DNA of 64,000 nt from Chryseobacterium sp. HSC-36S06. Lineage in GTDB: Bacteria > Bacteroidota > Bacteroidia > Flavobacteriales > Weeksellaceae. How positions within the stretch are numbered: the stretch's first letter is position 1; the number at the start of each line of letters is the position of its first letter. The stretch lies in assembly GCF_024171485.1 (NCBI RefSeq), contig NZ_JALJZX010000002.1:1-64000 (forward strand), in the 5' to 3' direction. This document shows, piece after piece, positions 1 to 6,942 of the stretch. A program made the position numbers and the translations under genes. Under the pieces are notes generated by a model that was given only the letters and a program-made list of their open reading frames with translations, had not been told where the DNA came from and ran no database searches.

Positions 1-86
1 CGCACTCTTTCATCAGGATTTTCGCCGGTATGTCCAATGTAAAACCGGTCCATGGATTTTGAATATAAAATGTAGCAGAAATACAT
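1..86 (-). CDS. GIY-YIG nuclease family protein, 5' part only
   Basis: Only the first 28 codons lie in the window; the gene runs off its left edge. The visible N-terminus reads YCYIL-type then FYIGHT, the hallmark GIY-YIG core (here YIL ... FYIGH) of small stand-alone UvrC-like nuclease domain proteins, common as 80-100 residue proteins in Flavobacteriia. The start ATG is at complement 84-86. The role of these single-domain proteins is not settled. It lies downstream of the tRNA operon terminator on the same strand. Confidence 0.75.
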   Translation of the reverse strand, partial: MYFCYILYSKSMDRFYIGHTGENPDERV

Positions 87-104
87 TTGGAATACTTTTA
101 AAAC

Positions 105-134
105 AAAAAAGACCGAGAAAAATCTCAGTCTTTT
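105..134 (-). terminator. Rho-independent terminator of the tRNA operon
   Basis: An inverted repeat with arms AAAAGAC-GAGA and TCTC-GTCTTTT (one internal mismatch) around an A-rich loop, followed on the minus strand by a run of T. It lies just 3' of tRNA-Arg, where the tRNA transcript should end. Confidence 0.6.
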
Positions 135-138
135 AAAG

Positions 139-212
139 TGAGCGCGCCAGGATTCGAACCTGGGACCGTCTGCTTAGAAGGCAGATGCTCTATCCAGCTG
201 AGCTACGCACCC
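139..212 (-). tRNA. tRNA-Arg (anticodon TCT)
   Basis: The minus strand folds as a full cloverleaf. The acceptor GGGTGCG pairs with CGCGCTC (two G-T wobbles), with discriminator A. The D-arm is intact, the anticodon loop is CTTCTAA with TCT, and the T-loop is TTCGAAT. No CCA is encoded. It reads AGA/AGG codons and is the last gene of the tRNA run. Confidence 0.95.
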
Positions 213-238
213 GTTTTGTGTTTTTCCCGAACCTTAAG

Positions 239-286
239 ACCGTTCCGATTGAATCGGAATGCTCTATCCAGCTGAGCTACGCACCC
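239..286 (-). pseudogene. 5' half-tRNA fragment (Arg-like, anticodon loop reads TCA)
   Basis: The 5' 26 bases (acceptor strand, D-arm) are identical to the neighbouring tRNA-Arg, and the CGGTC variable loop is also kept. The anticodon arm differs: stem TTCCG/CGGAA with loop ATTCAAT, which would place TCA at the anticodon. No T-arm or 3' acceptor strand that could pair with GGGTGCG follows, so it is a truncated duplicate rather than a working tRNA. It sits inside the tRNA operon and is probably transcribed. Confidence 0.75.
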
Positions 287-334
287 TAAAAGGGTAATAA
301 ATGTAAAAATTCCCGAAGGAATTTTTTAAAAAAG

Positions 335-409
335 TCGGGGCGGCAGGATTCGAACCTGCGACCTCCTGGTCCCAAACCAGGCGCGATGACCGGACTACGC
401 TACGCCCCG
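335..409 (-). tRNA. tRNA-Pro (anticodon TGG)
   Basis: The minus strand has acceptor CGGGGCG pairing with CGCCCCG, discriminator A, an anticodon loop with TGG, and a canonical T-arm with TTCGAAT. It lies between tRNA-Ser and the half-tRNA fragment. Confidence 0.95.
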
Positions 410-428
410 AATAATTTTAGTGGAGTTG

Positions 429-515
429 CGGAGAGTAAGGGATTCGAACCCTTGGTACAGTTTCCCGTACGCTTGTTTAGCAAACAAGTCCTTTCGGCCA
501 CTCAGGCAACTCTCC
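429..515 (-). tRNA. tRNA-Ser (anticodon GCT)
   Basis: An 87-nt class II tRNA on the minus strand. Acceptor GGAGAGT pairs with ACTCTCC, discriminator G, anticodon GCT, and the long variable arm (GTACGGGAAACTGTAC region) is typical of serine tRNAs. It is the first gene of the minus-strand tRNA operon. Confidence 0.95.
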
Positions 516-557
516 AGTGCAATATTTGTAAGAGCTTCTGTTCTGTAATTGCGAGTG

Positions 558-590
558 CAAATATAGAATAGTTTTCGGTATTAACCAAAA
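558..590 (-). promoter_or_regulatory. Bacteroidota promoter of the tRNA operon
   Basis: On the minus strand a -33 TTTTG (586-590) is followed after about 20 bp by a -7 box TATATTTG (558-565). This matches the Bacteroidota consensus TTTG / TAnnTTTG and lies about 40 bp upstream of tRNA-Ser. Confidence 0.65.
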
Positions 591-593
591 CTT

Positions 594-619
594 TTTGCTT
601 AATTTTTTTTGTATTTTTG
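594..619 (+). promoter_or_regulatory. Probable promoter of the amidase gene
   Basis: TTTG (594-597) and TATTTTTG (612-619), a perfect TAnnTTTG -7 box, with a spacer a little shorter than usual. It lies 29 bp before the ATG at 649, back-to-back with the tRNA promoter. Confidence 0.45.
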
Positions 620-648
620 AAAGATAAATTTTAAAAAATTAAACCGAA

Positions 649-1677
649 ATGCGTAATTCATTATATCTCATATCGTTAAGTATTGCTTTAGCCTCGTGCG
701 CTTCTCAGCAACCAGCGAAAAAAAATTCCACAAAACCTAAAACTCCGGTGTCAAAGGTGACCCAGCCTGCTAAACCGACAACCCCGAGCCTTCCAAAACA
801 GCAGATTTCACAAGAAGATAATCATGACTTTTTCAGAGTAAATATTGGTGATGTTTCTAAAAATGACAATACCATAAGCTATGGTTCTATTGTTTCAGCA
901 AATCCGCAGGGGTACAAAGTGGTTAAAACTTTCTTCCCGGCAGTAGCGCAGAATTTCCGCCAGAAATATATCATCTTACATTATACCGCGTTGGATGACG
1001 ACAAATCGGTGACGGTTCTTACCCAACAGTCGGTGAGTGCACATTATCTTGTAAATAATCTGGGGGACCGCGACATTTACCAACTTGTAGATGAGAATAA
1101 AAGATCCTACCATGCCGGAGTCAGTGCGTGGAGAAACGATAAAATGCTTAACGATACTTCCATAGGAATCGAGATTGTGAATCCCGGCTATGTAGCTGAT
1201 GCCTCAGGACTGCGTGTTTTCCCGGGATTCGATCATCACCAGATGAAAAAAGTTGCTGCCCTGGTTAAGGATATCGCAGACCGCTATATGATTCCCGCTA
1301 CCAATATTTTAGCACATTCCGATATTGCACCTACCAGAAAATCGGATCCGGGACCGAAATTCCCGTGGAAAAAACTGTATGATGATTATCAGATCGGAAT
1401 GTGGTATGACGACACTACAAAACAGGGCTTCTATGATCAGATCATTCCCGAAACCTATGCCCTTGAGATGACTACCGCGCAGTTTATTTATAAATACCAG
1501 GCCGCGCTGAAAACGCTAGGTTACGGTTTGGAGCCTTCAGGAACTTATGATGACGCTACTAAAAAGACTGTCGAAGCTTTTCAGTTTCATTTCCGTCCGG
1601 AGAAGTATGACGGAGTGATGGATGCTGAAACCTGGGCAATTCTGCAGGCTTTAAATGTGAAATATCCTAATAAATAG
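649..1677 (+). CDS. Lipoprotein N-acetylmuramoyl-L-alanine amidase with peptidoglycan-binding domain
   Basis: The protein cleaves the MurNAc-L-Ala amide bond in peptidoglycan and probably acts from the outer membrane on periplasmic muropeptides, like AmiD. The N-terminus has a signal peptide ending in the lipobox LASC (Cys17), then a Lys/Pro/Thr-rich linker to about residue 55. The zinc amidase_2 domain (about 90-250) shows the ligands His111 (ILHYTA), His223 (HSDIAPTR) and Asp233 in the family motif DPGPKFPW. The C-terminus (about 275-335) is a peptidoglycan-binding type 1 domain (LKTLGY, YDDATKKTVEAFQ, DAETW). At 342 residues it is of usual size. It is monocistronic, ended by the hairpin at 1766. 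Confidence 0.92.
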   Translation: MRNSLYLISLSIALASCASQQPAKKNSTKPKTPVSKVTQPAKPTTPSLPKQQISQEDNHDFFRVNIGDVSKNDNTISYGSIVSANPQGYKVVKTFFPAVAQNFRQKYIILHYTALDDDKSVTVLTQQSVSAHYLVNNLGDRDIYQLVDENKRSYHAGVSAWRNDKMLNDTSIGIEIVNPGYVADASGLRVFPGFDHHQMKKVAALVKDIADRYMIPATNILAHSDIAPTRKSDPGPKFPWKKLYDDYQIGMWYDDTTKQGFYDQIIPETYALEMTTAQFIYKYQAALKTLGYGLEPSGTYDDATKKTVEAFQFHFRPEKYDGVMDAETWAILQALNVKYPNK

Positions 1678-1765
1678 AAGCCGAAAATTATAAATTACAA
1701 AACAGTTTCTTCAAGAAGTTTCTTCAGAGATTAATTTACCTGATTGAGATTCACTTACATAAGTA

Positions 1766-1792
1766 CGGGCAGTGCATTACTGCCTGTTTTTT
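1766..1792 (+). terminator. Terminator after the amidase gene
   Basis: An 8-bp stem (CGGGCAGT/ACTGCCTG, one G-T) with a 5-nt loop followed by TTTTTTAT. The ATG at 1772 lies inside this hairpin, which argues against a long N-terminal version of the next gene. Confidence 0.75.
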
Positions 1793-1861
1793 ATGAGGGA
1801 AAAAGCAATTCCTTTCCCTGAAATCGAACAATTAATCTTATCTTTTCAGCAAATTATTTTT

Positions 1862-3262
1862 ATGGAAAATTATAGAAATGAAAGCGATCTGCTGGGAACT
1901 TTACAGGTTCCTGCGAACGCTTATTATGGCGTACAGACTCAAAGAGCAATTGAGAATTTTAAAATTTCGGGACAATACCTTTCCTCATATCCACATTTCA
2001 TTAAAGCTTTGGCAATCGTAAAAAAAGCGGCTGCCAAGACCAATTACGAGTTGGGTCTGCTTGAAGGGGATCTGTATCTGAAAATCGCAGAAACCTGTGA
2101 TGAACTGATGGCGGGAGAATTCCATGACCAGTTCCCGATCGATATGATACAGGGCGGTGCCGGAACCTCAGTGAATATGAATGCCAATGAGGTAATCGCG
2201 AACCGTGTTCTCGAGAAACTGGGTAAAGAAAAAGGCGATTATCAGTTCTGTTCGCCGAACGATCACATTAATCTTTCGCAGTCAACAAACGATGCTTATC
2301 CTACGGCACTTAAAATGGCGCTTCTGCATATGAATCACGACCTGGTTGAAAAACTTAGAAAAACAATTGCAGCTTTTCGCGAGAAAGGAAAAGAGTTTCA
2401 TGATGTGATCAAAATGGGGCGTACCCAACTTCAGGACGCGGTTCCCATGACCTTAGGTCAGGAATTTGAAGCCTTTGCAGCTACCCTGGAAGAAGATATT
2501 TCCAAACTCAACGGTAACGCCAATCTTTTCGTAGAAATCAATATGGGTGCTACCGCAATCGGTACCGGACTTAATGCACCAATGGGTTATGCCAATTTGT
2601 GTGCTAAAAATCTGGCGATGATTTCCGGTTACCCGATTGTTTCTGCACCGAATTTGGTAGAAGCTACGCCTGATACGGGATCTTATGTCATTTATTCATC
2701 TGCAATGAAGCGGTTGGCAGTTAAGCTTTCCAAAATCTGTAATGATTTAAGACTGCTTTCTTCCGGTCCGCGTGCAGGTTTATTCGAGATTAATCTTCCG
2801 CCGATGCAGCCGGGATCTTCCATCATGCCGGGTAAAGTAAATCCTGTAATTCCGGAGGTCGTTAATCAGGTTTGCTATAAAGTAATTGGCAATGATCTAA
2901 CCGTAACTTTCGCAGCAGAAGCCGGCCAGTTACAGCTGAACGTCATGGAACCTGTGCTTTCTCACTCGATTATGGAAAGTATTAACTTTCTAGGAAATGC
3001 TCTGGATACTTTGCGAGAGAAATGCATCACCGGAATCACCGCCAATAAAGAAGTCTGCCTGAATATGGTAAAACACAGCATCGGGATCGTTACGGCTTTG
3101 AATCCCTACATTGGCTATAAAGTTTCAACAGAAATCGCAAAAGAAGCACTGGAATCCGGTAAAAGCGTCTATAATCTGGTTCTTGAAAGAGGGATACTTT
3201 CACAGGAAAAACTCGATGAAATCCTGGATCCAGCGAATATGCTTAAGCCTCACCATCTTTAA
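1862..3262 (+). CDS. aspA: Aspartate ammonia-lyase
   Basis: This 466-residue member of the fumarase/aspartase superfamily converts L-aspartate to fumarate and ammonia in the cytoplasm. The family signature GSSIMPGKVNP is present, as are the SGPRAGLFEINLPPMQ stretch and TQLQDAVPMTLGQEF of the substrate site, which fit aspartase better than class II fumarase. The open frame extends back to an ATG at 1772, but that start lies inside a terminator stem and adds an unrelated 30 residues. The ATG at 1862 gives the usual start MENYRNESDLLG. A near-consensus -7 box TATCTTTT (1839-1846) lies just upstream. Confidence 0.93.
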   Translation: MENYRNESDLLGTLQVPANAYYGVQTQRAIENFKISGQYLSSYPHFIKALAIVKKAAAKTNYELGLLEGDLYLKIAETCDELMAGEFHDQFPIDMIQGGAGTSVNMNANEVIANRVLEKLGKEKGDYQFCSPNDHINLSQSTNDAYPTALKMALLHMNHDLVEKLRKTIAAFREKGKEFHDVIKMGRTQLQDAVPMTLGQEFEAFAATLEEDISKLNGNANLFVEINMGATAIGTGLNAPMGYANLCAKNLAMISGYPIVSAPNLVEATPDTGSYVIYSSAMKRLAVKLSKICNDLRLLSSGPRAGLFEINLPPMQPGSSIMPGKVNPVIPEVVNQVCYKVIGNDLTVTFAAEAGQLQLNVMEPVLSHSIMESINFLGNALDTLREKCITGITANKEVCLNMVKHSIGIVTALNPYIGYKVSTEIAKEALESGKSVYNLVLERGILSQEKLDEILDPANMLKPHHL

Positions 3263-3311
3263 AATTAATATTTAATTCCCCACATCAATTACGTTTAATC
3301 AAAATTTCAGA

Positions 3312-6227
3312 ATGAAGAAAATTCTTACAATGTTAACTATAATAGGAGCGCTAACAATGACGACTGCACAAAAATTTGAAACAAAAAAAATTACCGATAA
3401 AGCTGGTTATACCTACGAAACCGTAGTGAATGACAAAAACGGCGTTAGAATTTATACTTTAAAAAACGGACTGAAGGTTTATCTCGCTCAGAACTTTGAT
3501 GCACCGAAAATCCAGACCTATATTCCTGTTAGAACCGGAAGTAACAACGATCCGTCAGACAATACCGGTCTGGCGCATTACCTGGAGCACATGATGTTCA
3601 AAGGAACTTCTAAACTGGCATCCGCAGACTGGGCGAAGGAAAAACCTCTTTTAGATGAAATTTCGCGCCTGTACGAACAGCATAAAGCAGAACAGGATCC
3701 TGAAAAGAAAAAAGCACTTTATAAAAAGATTGACGAAGTTTCCCAGGAAGCCAGCAAATACGCCATCGCTAATGAGTACGATAAAGCCATTTCGTCCCTC
3801 GGCGCGTCGGGCACCAATGCGCATACCTGGCTCGATGAGACCGTGTACAAAAACAATATTCCCAACAACGAGCTTGAAAAATGGCTGAAGGTTGAAAAGG
3901 AAAGATTCTCGGAACTGGTGCTGAGGCTTTTCCATACCGAACTGGAAGCGGTGTACGAAGAATATAACCGTTCTCAGGATAACGATTCGCGTTTGGTGAA
4001 TTATGAACTGATGGATGCGCTGTTCCCGAAACATCCGAACGGGCAGCAAACCACCATCGGGAAATCCGAACACCTGAAAAACCCTTCTATGATTGCCATT
4101 CATAAGTATTTCGATACGTATTATGTTCCCAATAACTATGCGATGGTTTTGGTAGGCGATCTGGATTTCGACAAAACCATCAAACTTGTAGATCAGTATT
4201 TCGGAACTTTCGATTACAAAGAACTGCCGATGAAAAAAATGGTGACCGAAGAGCCGATGTCCAAAATTGTTGAAAGAACAGTGAAAAGTCCGTCTGCACC
4301 GCGTCTTCAGTTAGCCTGGAGAACAGATTCGTACGGAACGCAGGATGCTAGACTTGCGGAAATTGTGGCCAATCTTCTGTCGAATTCCGGCGAAACCGGA
4401 TTGATTGATATCAATATCAATCAAAGCCAGAAAGCCCTGCGTGCAATGGCATATGATTCCCCCTTCAAAACCTACGGGAATTTTTCGATGGTCATTGTTC
4501 CGAAGAATGATCAGACTTTAGACCAGGCGAAACAACTGCTGCTCAGCCAGATCGAACTCGTGAAAAAAGGGGAGTTCCAGGAGTGGCTCATCCCGGCGAT
4601 TATCAATGATATGAAGATCCAGCGCATGAAAAGTTTTGAAACGGCTGACGGATTGGCCACCGCACTGTACGGAGCCTACATCAACAACCAGGAATGGGAA
4701 AAGGAACTTAGTGAGATTGCTGAGTACGAAAAGATTACGAAAGCTGATGTCGTGAAATTTGCCAATGAATTTTTCAAAGACAATTATGTCGTCATCAAAA
4801 AAGAAAAAGGCGTAAACGATAAATTAGTCCGTGTTGAAAATCCGGGAATTACGCCAATCAAGCTGAACAAAGAAGCGCAGTCGCCTTTCCTGAAAAGTAT
4901 TCTGAACGAGAAATCTTCTGAAATCAAACCGGAATTCGTGGATTTTGCGACAGCCATTAAAACCGATAAAATCGAAGGCAAGAAAGCAAGTTTCGTGGAG
5001 AATAAATACAACGGTGTAGCCCAAACTTACTTTATTTTCCCCTTCGGAAGCGATCATGATAAAGAGCTGAGTTTAGCGGCACAGGTTCTTCAGTATCTGG
5101 GAACCGACAAACTTTCCGCAGAAGCTTTGAAGAAAGAATTCTTTAAACTCGGGATTTCCCATGATTTCCGTACCGCACCTGATCAGCTGATTATCTCACT
5201 CAGCGGTCTGGAAGAAAATATGCCGAAAGGTATTGCCCTTCTTAAAAACTGGATGCAGAATGCAAAACCGGATCAGAATGTGTACAACGAGAATGTAAAA
5301 ACCATTCTGGAAAGCCGCGAAGTTGCCAAGAAAGATAAAGGCAGAATTATGGCAGCACTTTCGAACTACGCCAAATTCGGAAAAGTTTCCCGTTTCACTG
5401 ATGTAGTTTCTGAAGAAAGGCTGAAAGCCATTAAATCTGATGAAATGACCGGAAAAATTAAAAATTTGCTGGCAATGCCTTATGAAATCTTTTTCTACGG
5501 AAACGATTTCAATCAATTTAAAAAGTATGCTAAAACTTTTGTAGATAAAGAAACCGTAAAAGTTCCGGCGAAGAACATCTATCCTGAGCCGGCTACTGAA
5601 GGAAAAGTATTCTTCACCAACTATGATATGGTGCAGACCGAAATGAGTAAGGTGGCGAAAGGAAAATCCGTAAACCTGAAAAACTTCGGTAAAATCAATG
5701 TGTTTAATGAGTATTTCGGGCGCGGACTGTCGTCAATCGTATTCCAGGAAATCCGCGAGAGTAAGAGTTTAGCCTATTCTGCTTACGTTTCTTATGCCAA
5801 CAACAGCGAACTGAACCGTCCGGATTACGTTACAACGTATATCGGAACCCAGGCCAACAAACTGCCACAGGCGGTAAACGCGATGGACGAATTGATGGCC
5901 AACCTTCCGCAGGTTCCTGCACAGTTTGAAAATGCCAGAAATGCGGCGTTGAAACAGATTGCTTCAGGAAGAATCAACAGAACCAATATTTTCTTTAATC
6001 AGCTGAATCTTAAAAAACTGGGAATCGATTATGATTTAAGAAAAGATATCTATGCTGAGATCGAAAAACTTAGTTTAGCGGACGTTACTCAGTTTTATAA
6101 TGCCGAAGTAAAACCTTTGAAATATAACACCGCAATCATCGGTAAGAAGGAGAATCTCGATATGGCTGCAATGTCTAAAATGGGAACTTTTACTGAAGTA
6201 AGTCTCGAAGAGATTTTCGGCTATTAA
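3312..6227 (+). CDS. Large M16 family zinc metallopeptidase (insulinase/pitrilysin type)
   Basis: The protein is a 971-residue exported peptidase with a signal peptide (MKKILTMLTI ... TTAQ, cleaved near residue 20). The first half carries the inverted zinc motif HYLEH (His89, Glu92, His93) and the third ligand near Glu216 in the VYEEY segment. The C-terminal half is the second, non-catalytic M16 lobe, so the full clamshell is encoded in one chain. It probably degrades peptides in the periplasm for nutrition. It stands alone, 49 bp after aspA and ended by the hairpin at 6247. It may be cotranscribed with aspA, since no terminator separates them. Confidence 0.92.
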   Translation: MKKILTMLTIIGALTMTTAQKFETKKITDKAGYTYETVVNDKNGVRIYTLKNGLKVYLAQNFDAPKIQTYIPVRTGSNNDPSDNTGLAHYLEHMMFKGTSKLASADWAKEKPLLDEISRLYEQHKAEQDPEKKKALYKKIDEVSQEASKYAIANEYDKAISSLGASGTNAHTWLDETVYKNNIPNNELEKWLKVEKERFSELVLRLFHTELEAVYEEYNRSQDNDSRLVNYELMDALFPKHPNGQQTTIGKSEHLKNPSMIAIHKYFDTYYVPNNYAMVLVGDLDFDKTIKLVDQYFGTFDYKELPMKKMVTEEPMSKIVERTVKSPSAPRLQLAWRTDSYGTQDARLAEIVANLLSNSGETGLIDININQSQKALRAMAYDSPFKTYGNFSMVIVPKNDQTLDQAKQLLLSQIELVKKGEFQEWLIPAIINDMKIQRMKSFETADGLATALYGAYINNQEWEKELSEIAEYEKITKADVVKFANEFFKDNYVVIKKEKGVNDKLVRVENPGITPIKLNKEAQSPFLKSILNEKSSEIKPEFVDFATAIKTDKIEGKKASFVENKYNGVAQTYFIFPFGSDHDKELSLAAQVLQYLGTDKLSAEALKKEFFKLGISHDFRTAPDQLIISLSGLEENMPKGIALLKNWMQNAKPDQNVYNENVKTILESREVAKKDKGRIMAALSNYAKFGKVSRFTDVVSEERLKAIKSDEMTGKIKNLLAMPYEIFFYGNDFNQFKKYAKTFVDKETVKVPAKNIYPEPATEGKVFFTNYDMVQTEMSKVAKGKSVNLKNFGKINVFNEYFGRGLSSIVFQEIRESKSLAYSAYVSYANNSELNRPDYVTTYIGTQANKLPQAVNAMDELMANLPQVPAQFENARNAALKQIASGRINRTNIFFNQLNLKKLGIDYDLRKDIYAEIEKLSLADVTQFYNAEVKPLKYNTAIIGKKENLDMAAMSKMGTFTEVSLEEIFGY

Positions 6228-6246
6228 TTGTTTTCTGTCCTGTATT

Positions 6247-6277
6247 AAAAGGTGAAACTTCGGTTTCGCCTTTTTTT
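6247..6277 (+). terminator. Terminator after the M16 peptidase gene
   Basis: Arms AAAAGGTGAAAC and GGTTTCGCCTTTT with a 3-nt TTC loop, followed by a T run. It starts 19 bp after the stop codon. Confidence 0.85.
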
Positions 6278-6436
6278 GTTCCATCAATCACTAACCGAAA
6301 TGGCAGAAAATAAGGAGTTAAAATGGGTGAAATCACGCTTGTGAAAATTAACATAATGTAAGATATTTGCCATGCAAAACATAACATTTTTCATTCTATC
6401 AAACTAAACTTTCACTACAATAACCATGAAGACGCA

Positions 6437-6465
6437 AACTCCGGAAATAGGTCCGGAGTTTTTTT
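6437..6465 (+). terminator. Orphan terminator in the gap between the M16 peptidase and hsdR
   Basis: A 9-bp perfect stem (AACTCCGGA/TCCGGAGTT) followed by TTTTT. No protein gene precedes it after the terminator at 6247-6277, so it would end a transcript of at most about 150 nt. No convincing full promoter is seen; the partial -7-like TATTTG near 6362 is the only candidate. The rest of 6280-6740 contains no gene I can support. Confidence 0.6.
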
Positions 6466-6625
6466 GTGGGGTGGCCCTTTGGCTGAATACCGGTGTGAAA
6501 CTTTTGTAAGCAGTTCGTTAATTTCTCATTTGCACAGTACACACACGAAATGCTTGTCGTCTTGGGAGAAGTTGCCCTTTAGCATAAATTGCAGGAACAG
6601 TTTTCATACACTCTTCATACACTAT

Positions 6626-6659
6626 CCATGAAGTATCCTGCAATGGGCCATGAAGTATC
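6626..6659 (+). repeat. Short direct repeat CCATGAAGTATC, two copies 22 bp apart
   Basis: Identical 12-mers at 6626-6637 and 6648-6659. They lie in the gene-free stretch left of the restriction island. The function is unknown; a protein-binding site pair on the same face of the helix is possible. Confidence 0.5.
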
Positions 6660-6747
6660 GTGGGAGGAGTGTTTAGGGTTACCCGTCCTGAAATAACGAT
6701 ACAGATTAATAAATAAATTCTGAACTTTGGTTTTTTTATATGTCATG

Positions 6748-6822
6748 ATCCGAAGTCAGGAGATTTTGCAGAGCGAGGTTTTTATATCTCCTGCTCCGAA
6801 GTCATGAGACTGCGGAGAGCGG
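6748..6822. repeat. Two copies of the GAAGTC palindrome family, left side of the restriction island
   Basis: Copy one (6748-6777) reads GATCCGAAGTC then a degenerate return arm. Copy two (6793-6820) reads GCTCCGAAGTC, spacer ATGA, GACTGCGGAGAGC. The arms pair imperfectly as a hairpin. Related copies lie at 15964-15991, 16057-16080, 16242-16265 and 50857-50907. Confidence 0.7.
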
Positions 6823-6942
6823 GTTTTACCACAAGAATGCCACCCCTGATAGGTTGCTGGTAAGCTAATTTTACTGTCAAGCAGATTAATATTTGTAAGA
6901 ATTGGAAGCACTTTTTTATGTACTTTTATCACCTGTAGAGTA

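Noticed and set aside
386..571. 61-codon plus-strand frame
   Set aside because: It runs antisense through tRNA-Pro and tRNA-Ser.
1772..1861. 30-residue N-terminal extension of aspartase
   Set aside because: The upstream ATG lies in a terminator hairpin and the added residues are unlike any aspartase.
3651..4103. Long minus-strand open frame inside the M16 peptidase gene
   Set aside because: It is antisense to a conserved domain with strong motifs, and its product has no recognisable features.
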